Shown one piece after another: positions 41,433-49,971 of a DNA stretch of 64,000 nucleotides. The position numbers and the translations under genes were made by a program. The notes below the pieces were generated by a model that did no database searches, was not told where the DNA came from, and saw only the letters and a list, made by a program, of their open reading frames with translations. Source of the DNA: Chitinophaga niabensis (GTDB taxonomy: Bacteria > Bacteroidota > Bacteroidia > Chitinophagales > Chitinophagaceae); NCBI RefSeq assembly GCF_900129465.1, contig NZ_FSRA01000001.1, forward strand, positions 1,302,001 through 1,366,000, in the 5' to 3' direction. How positions within the stretch are numbered: the stretch's first letter is position 1; the number at the start of each line of letters is the position of its first letter.

Positions 41433-44400
41433 TCATTCTATCTTTTTTACATTATCCTCCCGGTTCTTCTCCAACCGCAGTATATCAGGATCCACCACCG
41501 CGAGTGCAGGTTTCTCTTTCAGCACAATACGTGTTTGATAACCTTTATACACCATTTTACCTGTATCATCATACAAAGCAATACCCAACCTTTCCTCCGG
41601 TGCATTACTCTTTACCTGCAGCTTCACTTCATATTCCCCGGAAGGTAATTTTTTCATGCCGGCCTCCTCTAAGCTAAGGTCATACAGGAACTTTGTTTCC
41701 CACCAGCGATGTATCAGTTGGCGTTGTGAAGGTGTGGCAACTGCATAGAAGTTACTAAGCAGGTCTGCAGTAGCAGGCCTTGTTCCCGGCCAGCTATGTG
41801 CCTTCAGTAGTCCGCGTAATGCGGCATTGATGGTATCGCTTCCCATTTCAGCCATCATAGCCTGCATAACGATGCTGCCTTTCTGATAATGCACATAACT
41901 TTCAGTACGGCTTTCTTTCAATGTTGTTTCCTTATTTGCCCGGGAAGAGATATAAATATTATGTTCGACCAGGTGATACTTCGTGAGCCAATCTTTGCCT
42001 TGCAGTTGCTCCGTGATGATCGCCTCTGCATAATTGGCCAGTGTTTCCGTGAGCACTTTGCTGCCTGCTATGCCCAACGGCTCCACCTGGTAAGCCCACC
42101 ACTGGTGCGCTATTTCATGCGCGGTAACAGAAGTGGCATAATCCATCTTTTTCAGATCAGTACCGAAAATGAAATTCTCTTTAAGGAATACAATACCCGG
42201 GTATGCTGTACCTGCACCGGGGTAATGCGGTATTTCCACTATCCTTAGTGTTTTATACTGGTAAGGGCCAAAGATGCGGTTATATGTTGCAAGGGATTGC
42301 CGGGCGGCAGTAAGTATTACCGGAACATTCTGCCCGTGATAATAATAGATCTCCACACCATTCACCTGCTGTTGCTGATACTTCCCGGAGGCCAGTGCGA
42401 ACATGAAGGCAATGGGGCCCTCTGTTTTGTAGTGAAAATATTTTCGCCCGTTCTGTTCCCATTGTTTTTCCAATGTACCTACTGTAAGGGCTGTTTGATC
42501 GATAGCAGTACCGATAGTGGTTTCGTAATGCACCCAGCTGTAATGCAGCGCACTATCATCCGGTTCGGTATCATACTCTTTGGTTAAACCCAGGGAAGGG
42601 GCATAACCGATGTAGGGAATGTTCTTTTCCAGTTCTATATAAGCACTGTTCTCCTGCACGGAGTTCTCCGGGTTGTAAGGTGTAAAGGCAGATGTGGAGG
42701 CTGCGAGAGAAAAGGAGAGTTCGATGGAATCTCCCGGTTGCAAAACGCGTTGTAACCTGAAGCGCCGGAACTTATAATGATCGTCGTTTTCAAGCAGCGT
42801 TGCGCCAGGTATGGAAATGTTTATACTGCTCACGCCTGGTGTAATACCTGTGAGTATTTCAGGGATAGGCGCTGCTGTGTTGTTGAGCAGGTGGTAAGTA
42901 CCCTTTACCGTATATCTTTTTTCCGCAGGATATAACTCAACAGCAGTTTTAACAGAAGTGATCACCGGCTGCGGCAGAGTGGAATAGCGCATATATTTCT
43001 CCCGGTATACGTTGCCCCAGTTATCGTCAGAAGATGGGGTCTGGTAAAAGATATAACCGGCAACAAGCAGTGCCGCAATACCTGTTATATACCGCCATAC
43101 ACCAGCCGCCAGCAGCGCGATGCAAACTCCCATCAGCATATACCAGTGGAATGCAGTTTTGTAATGTCCCCATCCGTTCAATGCATCATACTTCATTTTA
43201 AATGGTGCAGCAAAATGCCAGAGCGGATGTTTAAGGCCGAAATTATCTCCTTCCAGCAAGAGGTACAAGACAAAAGCAGATAACACCATGCCGATGTATT
43301 TGTTGGGAACATGCCGTTGTATGACGAGGAATAATATGCCGAATATGGCCATAGGTACACCACTGTAGTAATAAAGTGATAAATAAGTACCTAAAGCATA
43401 ATCAGTATAGCCCACGGTGGTTTGCATGATAACTGCAGCTGCAATATTCACTGTAACCAGTAACCCCGCCATCGTGATCATGGTCAGGCATTTGGAGAAG
43501 AATAATACACGCCGTGGTGCAGCAGTAGCATCTATCAGATCCTGCATACCTGCCTGTTTTTCCCGCCAGCTGATCTCTGCAGCATAATAGAGCAGTAACA
43601 ATTCCAGCAGGTGTGTGTCGCGCAGCCGGGCTGCTATTTCTCCCGAATAGGGAATGAACCGCATGCCAAACATGCCCTGCAGAATGGTCTGGTAAAATTC
43701 CATGCCCATCATAAAAAGCCATAACAGCACCATGATCAGGAACGGCAGGCTTTTTAGCACGCTTTTGGTACCCAGCCGCCAGGATTCCAGCAGCACGGCC
43801 TTTCGGTTACCGGCAGATAAAACCACTGGTGCATAAGGTATGCCCGGTGCAGCAGCCGCTATTTGTTTTTTCTCTTTGCCGGATGCAGTAAAGGAAGCAA
43901 AAGAAAACCGGAAATAAGTAAGCGTGAGCAGCAACAGGGAAACGAGTATCCAGCAGATCCTGTTCGCGGTGAAATGAAGGTCCGGCACAATGGTCAGCGT
44001 ATTCATTTCATCTTCCGTCCATCCTTTGGTTTGGGCTAAGAAAGGCACAAAGCCAAAAGGGTCTGCTAAGGCATATAACAGCGCATGTTCTGTACCTGTG
44101 GGAGAAGAGCCTGCCATCAGGGGGGAATTACCGGCCAGCGAAGCCACGAAATACAGGATGTACAGTAATATGCCACCCGCATACACGGATGCCGTACTGC
44201 GGAACAGGTTAGCGATCAGGAAGAGGCTGGCAGCACTGAATAACACATTAGGTACGCCTATCAGGCAGAAAGCCTGGAAGTAATAAAGCAACTGCACCGG
44301 CCCGCCGGGCTTCACCATTCCGCCAGCGATCATGCCTGCAATACTGGCCAGCAGTATACAGAGCCCGGCTATCATCAATCCTGAAAAGCGTGTAACCAGG

Positions 44401-44678
44401 TAGGCCTGTTTTGTTATACCGGTAGCATATATGATCTCCTGCATGCGGTATTCGCTATCGCGTAAAACGGCACTGGCGCAGAGGATGGTCATGGCGAATA
44501 ATGCGGTGATGCTCACAAAGCAGAGGATGAAATGGATGGCATAAGGCCCGTTGTTCCATACTTCTGCCGGGCCAATGTTAGCCTGTGTTATCGCAAAGCC
44601 CAGTACGGAGAAGAACAGTATGGCAAAGAGGAACAGCTTCTTTTTATACTGATACGTCCATTCAAATAAGATCAGCAT
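41433..44678 (-). CDS. ABC-2-type permease fused to an M1-family metallopeptidase
   Basis: 1081 residues. The first ~560 residues carry about a dozen membrane helices in two ABC-2 permease-like sets. From ~590 on there is a beta-rich region and then an M1 aminopeptidase domain. Its zinc site is HEIAH near residues 853-857, with the third ligand Glu in TETLANY 19 residues later, one more than the classic 18. The peptidase part is expected outside the membrane. The fusion is known from other Bacteroidota, but its substrate is not. The start lies 7 bp inside the end of the ABC ATPase gene, so the two are coupled and form one transporter. Confidence 0.87.
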   Translation of the reverse strand: MLILFEWTYQYKKKLFLFAILFFSVLGFAITQANIGPAEVWNNGPYAIHFILCFVSITALFAMTILCASAVLRDSEYRMQEIIYATGITKQAYLVTRFSGLMIAGLCILLASIAGMIAGGMVKPGGPVQLLYYFQAFCLIGVPNVLFSAASLFLIANLFRSTASVYAGGILLYILYFVASLAGNSPLMAGSSPTGTEHALLYALADPFGFVPFLAQTKGWTEDEMNTLTIVPDLHFTANRICWILVSLLLLTLTYFRFSFASFTASGKEKKQIAAAAPGIPYAPVVLSAGNRKAVLLESWRLGTKSVLKSLPFLIMVLLWLFMMGMEFYQTILQGMFGMRFIPYSGEIAARLRDTHLLELLLLYYAAEISWREKQAGMQDLIDATAAPRRVLFFSKCLTMITMAGLLVTVNIAAAVIMQTTVGYTDYALGTYLSLYYYSGVPMAIFGILFLVIQRHVPNKYIGMVLSAFVLYLLLEGDNFGLKHPLWHFAAPFKMKYDALNGWGHYKTAFHWYMLMGVCIALLAAGVWRYITGIAALLVAGYIFYQTPSSDDNWGNVYREKYMRYSTLPQPVITSVKTAVELYPAEKRYTVKGTYHLLNNTAAPIPEILTGITPGVSSINISIPGATLLENDDHYKFRRFRLQRVLQPGDSIELSFSLAASTSAFTPYNPENSVQENSAYIELEKNIPYIGYAPSLGLTKEYDTEPDDSALHYSWVHYETTIGTAIDQTALTVGTLEKQWEQNGRKYFHYKTEGPIAFMFALASGKYQQQQVNGVEIYYYHGQNVPVILTAARQSLATYNRIFGPYQYKTLRIVEIPHYPGAGTAYPGIVFLKENFIFGTDLKKMDYATSVTAHEIAHQWWAYQVEPLGIAGSKVLTETLANYAEAIITEQLQGKDWLTKYHLVEHNIYISSRANKETTLKESRTESYVHYQKGSIVMQAMMAEMGSDTINAALRGLLKAHSWPGTRPATADLLSNFYAVATPSQRQLIHRWWETKFLYDLSLEEAGMKKLPSGEYEVKLQVKSNAPEERLGIALYDDTGKMVYKGYQTRIVLKEKPALAVVDPDILRLEKNREDNVKKIE

Positions 44679-45541
44679 GGTACAGGAGTTTTGGGATAAC
44701 CATAACGTTCGGAGAAATACACATCTTCAAGAGAAACTTCGGCAGGAGAGAACCCTTCTCCCGGATCATCCGCTGCATATATATGCAGCAGTGTTCTGCC
44801 GGATACCATGCGGGCTGTAATAACCGGGTATGCTTTTTCATAATGGGGCAGCGCTGCTTTTGCAATGGTCTTCTGCCATACTTTGCCGGCAAGTGCCGCT
44901 ATCAGCTCATCCGGCACGCCTTCCTGTATCACTTTGCCATGGCCCAGTATGGCCATACGCGGACAAAGCTCTTTCACATCTTCCACAATATGCGTGGAAA
45001 GGATCACTACTACCTGTTCACCGATCTCTCCGAGCAGATTGTGAAAGCGATTGCGTTCTTCCGGATCTAATCCTGCGGTAGGTTCATCTGCAATGATCAG
45101 CTGCGGATTACCCAGCAAGGCCTGCGCAATGCCAAAACGTTGCTTCATCCCACCGGAATAGGTACTCACGGCCTTGCGCCTTACAGGGTATAGGTTGGTC
45201 AGTTCCAGCAGGGATAAGATCTGTGCCCTGCGTTCCCCCTTGTTATGTATGCCTTTGAGGATAGCAATATGCTGCAACAGGTCATACGCAGAGATGCCGG
45301 GGTAAACGCCGAATTCCTGCGGCAGAAACCCCAGTTGCTTTTTATTGACAAGGCCGCCGTTAAAGGTAACGGTGCCACTGTCTGGCAATTGAAGGGTGGC
45401 AATGGTACGCATCAGTGTACTCTTGCCTGCACCATTGGGCCCCAGCAGGCCAAACATGCCTTTAGGGATGCTGAGGGTGATGTTGTCCATCGCTTTCACC
45501 CCGTTAGAATAGATCTTGGTCAGGTGTTGTATCTCCAGCAT
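44672..45541 (-). CDS. ABC transporter ATP-binding protein
   Basis: 289 residues. Walker A is GLLGPNGAGKSTLM, the Q-loop region is LGFLPQEFGVYP, the signature is YSGGMKQRFGIAQAL and Walker B is LIIADEPTAGLDP, with the switch His in ILSTHIVEDV. It powers the permease/M1-peptidase fusion encoded directly downstream, whose start overlaps its end. The family (CcmA/ABC-2 type) usually exports drugs or peptides or moves lipids. It is divergent from the LytS-type kinase gene (166 bp gap), which may control it. Confidence 0.93.
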   Translation of the reverse strand: MLEIQHLTKIYSNGVKAMDNITLSIPKGMFGLLGPNGAGKSTLMRTIATLQLPDSGTVTFNGGLVNKKQLGFLPQEFGVYPGISAYDLLQHIAILKGIHNKGERRAQILSLLELTNLYPVRRKAVSTYSGGMKQRFGIAQALLGNPQLIIADEPTAGLDPEERNRFHNLLGEIGEQVVVILSTHIVEDVKELCPRMAILGHGKVIQEGVPDELIAALAGKVWQKTIAKAALPHYEKAYPVITARMVSGRTLLHIYAADDPGEGFSPAEVSLEDVYFSERYGYPKTPVPC

Positions 45542-45707
45542 TTTTTTATGGCAAGCTACAGGTATGCAGCTCCGCCGGAAAGTAAAAATGATCAGGGTTG
45601 TAATTGGGATGATGAAACGTTCATCCGCAAAAATGATCCCTTCATCTCCGGCAGGGGCACCTTAGGCATTTATTTTTTGCTCAACCCATCCGCAGGGCTT
45701 ATTTTCA

Positions 45708-47144
45708 ATGTTCATGAAACGGGATACCTGGATATACCTTGTAGTGACGATCTGGGCAGCCATCTGGTTTGCAACCTCCTGGCAGCAGTACTTTTCTTCA
45801 CTGGCCTGTTACGCAGTGCTGCTGTTGCCGCTGATGGCATTTGCATGGTTCAGGCAGGCGCTGAAAACAAAACTCTTATGGTGGCAATATATCGCAGTAT
45901 GGCTGACCGTATTTGTGGGCTACGCTATGGCAGCAGTTACCATAAAAGGAGGCAATGCGGAGCTGGGCACTTTATTCATCACCTGCTTCTGGCTGGACCT
46001 TGTGCTGGAAGCCAACGGGTATATCCATCATTTTAAAGGCCTCCGTAAGATCAGCCTGGACCTGGCCATTCTGCTGGGGATTGTGTTGCTCACAGGCCTG
46101 GGTGCTGCGATGGCAGTATCCGGCATAGGAGATCCCCGCTTTGATCACGATGGCATTTTACTGATAGGCGGTGTGTTTGATGCCGGGAAGATCATGGATA
46201 ATTTTGGCCTGTTCCTGGGCTTCTGGTTGCAGTTCTTCCTGCTTTGGCTGGCCGGCTTCCTCATCTACTATATCAATCATTACTTCCTGGTGCCGCGTTT
46301 GCTGAAAGAACGGGGGATAGTATATTATGCTGCAGGGGTTGCAGGAACTGTTGTGGTATTGTATCCTGTATTGGCGCAGCTCATTATCTGGCTGCCTTTT
46401 AATGAACGTTTCCAGGTTATCAGTTCACAGCCATTTGATGCAGAGAATGCCTGGGGGGTATTTGCTGTACTCATCGCCACCCTGCCTGTGATCGTAGCTA
46501 TTCATTGGTTCCGCCAGCACAGCAGGATAGCCACATTGGAAAAACAACAGGTACAGGCAGAACTGGATGTACTGAAGCAACAGATCAATCCGCATTTCTT
46601 CTTCAATACATTAAACAACCTTTACGCCCTCAGCCTTACACGCTCTGCTAAAACGCCGGAAGTGATCTTACAGCTTTCTGAGCTGATGCGGTATGTGATC
46701 TACGAAGGGCAGAAAGAGCAGGTAACACTCCGTGCGGAAGTGAAGTATATGGAAGATTACCTCCACCTGCAAAAGATCCGCATGCATAAATCCGTGGATG
46801 TACAGCTGGACTATGAGGGCTATGATCCTTCCCTGCCGGTTTCCCCGCTCTTGCTGATCATTTTAATTGAAAATGCTTTTAAACATGGTGTGGAACCTGC
46901 AGAAGGTGCTTCCTTCCTGCATATTAAACTGCAAACTGAAAAAGATGAAGTATATTTCAGTTGCAGGAATTCTGTAGAGCCTGCAGTAAAAGGAACTGCA
47001 AAAGGAATAGGGTTGGAGAACCTGCGCCGCAGATTGCAATTATTATATCCCGGCAATCATACGCTGCATACTGAAACAGATGGCCATACATTTTTCGCTT
47101 CCTTAAAATTACAACTGCATGCCGCTGCAAGCCCTCATCATTGA
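45708..47144 (+). CDS. LytS-type sensor histidine kinase
   Basis: 478 residues. Eight or so membrane helices take up the first ~280 residues, followed by a short coiled segment (EKQQVQAELDVLKQQ). The His-kinase domain has QQINPHFFFNTLNNLYAL with the phospho-His. The ATPase part has IENAFKHG and GIGLENLRRRLQLLYPG. There is no extracellular sensor domain, so the signal is probably sensed within the membrane. The LytTR response regulator gene overlaps its end by 26 bp. The divergent ABC transporter is a likely target. Confidence 0.9.
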   Translation: MFMKRDTWIYLVVTIWAAIWFATSWQQYFSSLACYAVLLLPLMAFAWFRQALKTKLLWWQYIAVWLTVFVGYAMAAVTIKGGNAELGTLFITCFWLDLVLEANGYIHHFKGLRKISLDLAILLGIVLLTGLGAAMAVSGIGDPRFDHDGILLIGGVFDAGKIMDNFGLFLGFWLQFFLLWLAGFLIYYINHYFLVPRLLKERGIVYYAAGVAGTVVVLYPVLAQLIIWLPFNERFQVISSQPFDAENAWGVFAVLIATLPVIVAIHWFRQHSRIATLEKQQVQAELDVLKQQINPHFFFNTLNNLYALSLTRSAKTPEVILQLSELMRYVIYEGQKEQVTLRAEVKYMEDYLHLQKIRMHKSVDVQLDYEGYDPSLPVSPLLLIILIENAFKHGVEPAEGASFLHIKLQTEKDEVYFSCRNSVEPAVKGTAKGIGLENLRRRLQLLYPGNHTLHTETDGHTFFASLKLQLHAAASPHH

Positions 47145-47823
47145 CGACGAACCACTGGCCCACGAGGTGATCAGCCTGTATGCCAGGGACATTCCTTTCC
47201 TGCAGATAACCGGGCATTGCTATCAGGCCACAGAAGCCCTGGAATACCTCAGTAAACACCATATAGACCTTCTTTTCCTGGACATACAAATGCCCCGCAT
47301 CAAAGGCCTTGATCTCTTAAAGATCCTGAAGAAGAAACCGCTGGTGATCATCACCTCCGCATATGGAGAATTTGCACTGGAGAGCTTTGAACTGGATGTA
47401 TGTGATTACCTGTTAAAGCCCTTTGCATTTGAACGTTTCCTTAAAGCCGTGAACAAAGCCATGGAGCAATACCGCCTGCAGCAACCCGCAGAAGTGGCCG
47501 TGGAAAAAAGCACAGCACCGGACCAGTTGTTCATTAAAACGGATAAACGTTTTGTGCAGCTGGAGGTGAAGGAGATCTTCTATCTTGAAAGCGCCGGAAA
47601 CTATGTAAAGCTTTGGCTGAAGGATGCGTTCCTGCTTACACCCCGCACCCTCACCAGCTTTGAGGAGCAATTACCGGCGGGAGATTTTATCCGTATCCAT
47701 AAATCCTTTATTGTTAATAAACTGCACGTGAATTACCTGGAAGGGAATATGGTAGTGCTGAAGAACGGGAAAACATTACTGGTGGGAAAGAATTATAAGA
47801 ATGCTTTTAAGTTGTTCACCTAA
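47119..47823 (+). CDS. LytTR-family response regulator
   Basis: 234 residues. The receiver domain is complete: ALIIDDEPLAHEV, phospho-acceptor LDIQMPR, the Thr/Ser site ITSAYG and Lys in DYLLKPF. The LytTR DNA-binding domain follows (LFIKTDKRFVQLEVKEIFYLESAGNYVKLWLKDA, then RTLTSFEEQLPAGDFIRIHKSFIVN). It binds direct-repeat DNA sites when phosphorylated by the kinase encoded just upstream. Targets are not identified. Confidence 0.93.
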   Translation: MPLQALIIDDEPLAHEVISLYARDIPFLQITGHCYQATEALEYLSKHHIDLLFLDIQMPRIKGLDLLKILKKKPLVIITSAYGEFALESFELDVCDYLLKPFAFERFLKAVNKAMEQYRLQQPAEVAVEKSTAPDQLFIKTDKRFVQLEVKEIFYLESAGNYVKLWLKDAFLLTPRTLTSFEEQLPAGDFIRIHKSFIVNKLHVNYLEGNMVVLKNGKTLLVGKNYKNAFKLFT

Positions 47824-47860
47824 TAGCGTATATTTAATATAGTACTATCCTATCCCTGCT

Positions 47861-48568
47861 ATGACCAACTGCAAGAACTGCCAAACAGCCTTCACCGGCA
47901 ATTTCTGTCCCCAATGCGGGCAAAAGGCAGACACCCATCGATTTACCACGCATCACCTTGTGCATGAACTGATCCATGCTGTTACACACGCCGATAAAAG
48001 TATCTTCGGCTTTATAAAGGCCATGCTTACCTATCCGGGGAAGACTGTTAAGAACTACCTGGAAGGGCAGCGTAAACGTTATTTTTCTCCGTTCACGGCA
48101 TTCATCCTGATGATCGGTTTTCAATTGCTGGTGCTGAGCCTTACCAAACAACCGGTAAAGCCGGATGCTGATGCATTGAGGGCAGTAAGGATAACGGCGT
48201 TCATTCACCATCACCTGAAGTTGTTATTCGTTTTCCTGCTGCCGCTTATATCGCTGCTTACCTGGTTGTTTTACCGCCGGTATAACTATGCGGAACATTT
48301 TGTGCTGAACATCTTCAATGCAGGTATGATCTCTTTGCTCTTCGCGCTCCTATATGCCATAGCTGCGCTGGTGTTCCATGTAGATGGAAGGGCGCTGGGG
48401 TACTTTAATTTCGCGATCTCGTTTTTGTACCCGGTATGGGTGATGTGGGGCCTCTTTCCTGATATGCCTAAGTGGAAGGTGGTGCTCTACGAATTCCTGA
48501 TCAGTATTATCTATTACACCTTCAATATGTTACTGGTTTGGGCGATGGTCAGTTTATTTATGCGATAA
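47861..48568 (+). CDS. DUF3667 membrane protein with zinc ribbon
   Basis: 235 residues. It opens with a zinc ribbon (CKNCQTAFTGNFCPQCGQ, two CxxC pairs) and the DUF3667 motif HELIHAVTHADKSIFGFIKAMLTYPGKTVKNYLEGQRKRYFSPFTAFIL. Four or five membrane helices follow. The function of this family is not known. It starts 37 bp after the response regulator gene and could be on the same transcript. Confidence 0.88.
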   Translation: MTNCKNCQTAFTGNFCPQCGQKADTHRFTTHHLVHELIHAVTHADKSIFGFIKAMLTYPGKTVKNYLEGQRKRYFSPFTAFILMIGFQLLVLSLTKQPVKPDADALRAVRITAFIHHHLKLLFVFLLPLISLLTWLFYRRYNYAEHFVLNIFNAGMISLLFALLYAIAALVFHVDGRALGYFNFAISFLYPVWVMWGLFPDMPKWKVVLYEFLISIIYYTFNMLLVWAMVSLFMR

Positions 48569-48602
48569 AAAAAACCGTAAATGATTACGGTCTGTTCTTT
48601 TT
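48566..48602. terminator. Bidirectional terminator between the DUF3667 and DEAD-box helicase genes
   Basis: A run of A, then ACCGTAA (48574-48580) paired with TTACGGT (48585-48591) around ATGA, then a T-rich tail. The helicase stop codon is in the right arm. Confidence 0.8.
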
Positions 48603-49853
48603 TGCACCTGGCTGATGATGGAATTTGCGTTTGCCGCCTCCGCCTCCGCTATGATGACCGTGCCTCGGTTTGCCACCACCGCCGCCGGATCTTCTCATCT
48701 TGGGCGTATACTGTGGAGCAGGTCCGAGTTCTTCCGGTACAGGTGCTTTTACTACGGGGTGGCCCAGCAGTTCTTCGATCCTTACAAAGCGGTTTTGCTC
48801 TTTAGGGCCAATGAACGTATAAGCGGTACCATCTGTAGCAGCCCTGGCCGTGCGGCCAATACGGTGGATGTAATCCTCTCCGTCGTTAGGCACATCATAG
48901 TTGATCACCAGGTCAATATCTTCCACATCGATACCGCGGCTCAGGATGTCCGTTGCCACCAGTATCTTCAGTTTGCGGTTTTTAAAGTCAAGGAGCGCCT
49001 GTTCTCTTTTTTCCTGTTCAAGGTCTGAATGGATCTCTTCCACGGAAAACCTGGCCCGTTTAAGCACTTGTGTAAGTTGTTTTACACTTTGCTTGCGGGA
49101 ACAGAAAATGATCACCGTTTCCGTTTTCCTTTTTTCCAGGATCATTTTGATCAGGGGCACCTTTTGTTCTTCATTCACTACAAAGGCTTCCTGGATGATC
49201 TTTTCAGGTGGTTTGGAAATAGCAATATTGATCTGCGCAGGGTTCTGCAGGATCTTTAAGGCAAGGTTCCGCATCTTCACCGGCATGGTAGCCGAAAAGA
49301 GGAGCGTCTGGCGGTTCCTGGGCAGGAAAGAGATGATCTTCTCAATATCATCGTAAAAGCCCATGTCCAGCATACGGTCTGCTTCGTCCAGGATCAGGTA
49401 TTTCAACCCTTCCAGTTTCACATATCCCATGTTGAGATGCGCGATCATGCGCCCGGGTGTGCAGATCACAATATCTGCCCCGGAAGAAAGCGCTTTTTTC
49501 TCCAGTGCAAAAGAAGCCCCGTCTCCGCCACCATAAACCGCAATAGAGCTGATATTGGTGAAGTAGGACATTCCTTCCAGTGTTTGTGCTATCTGAACAG
49601 CCAGTTCCCTTGTAGGCACAATGATCATGGAATTGATCTGCTGTGCATCATGGGTATGCGTGAGGAGATTTTGTATAGTGGGAAGCAGGAAAGCAGCGGT
49701 TTTACCGGTACCGGTCTGTGCAGAGGCGATGAGGTCTCTACCGGATAATATGATGGGAATTACTTCTTCCTGTACTGGTGTAGCTGTGGTATAGCCCATT
49801 GCATCTATTCCGTCCAGTAAGTCATCGTCAAAATCAAATTCGTGAAAATACAA
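48585..49853 (-). CDS. DEAD-box ATP-dependent RNA helicase (RhlE/DeaD-like), TTG start
   Basis: 422 residues. All motifs are present: Q motif F-x(17)-GYTTATPVQ, AQTGTGKT (I), PTRELA (Ia), GG, TPGR (Ib), DEAD (II), SAT (III), IFCSRK, ATDILSRGID (V) and HRIGRTARA (VI). The C-terminal tail is low-complexity and basic (Gly, His, Lys), which helps RNA binding. The first in-frame ATG would remove part of the Q motif, so the TTG at 49853 is the best start. It unwinds RNA during ribosome assembly, mRNA decay or cold adaptation; which one cannot be told here. Confidence 0.93.
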   Translation of the reverse strand: MYFHEFDFDDDLLDGIDAMGYTTATPVQEEVIPIILSGRDLIASAQTGTGKTAAFLLPTIQNLLTHTHDAQQINSMIIVPTRELAVQIAQTLEGMSYFTNISSIAVYGGGDGASFALEKKALSSGADIVICTPGRMIAHLNMGYVKLEGLKYLILDEADRMLDMGFYDDIEKIISFLPRNRQTLLFSATMPVKMRNLALKILQNPAQINIAISKPPEKIIQEAFVVNEEQKVPLIKMILEKRKTETVIIFCSRKQSVKQLTQVLKRARFSVEEIHSDLEQEKREQALLDFKNRKLKILVATDILSRGIDVEDIDLVINYDVPNDGEDYIHRIGRTARAATDGTAYTFIGPKEQNRFVRIEELLGHPVVKAPVPEELGPAPQYTPKMRRSGGGGGKPRHGHHSGGGGGKRKFHHQPGAKKNRP

Positions 49854-49971
49854 GTTAATTATGCTTTATTTTTAATATAGGTGTCAGGTAAAGATAACGA
49901 TAATATGTCAGCATGATAAATAAAAGAGAATTCTTATATTTAGCGCCACAATCCCTAACTATTTAACCCGT

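Noticed and set aside
45542..45707. A gene in the divergent gap between the ABC ATPase and the LytS kinase
   Set aside because: No frame with protein character; the gap most likely holds the two promoters, though no exact -7 box is visible.
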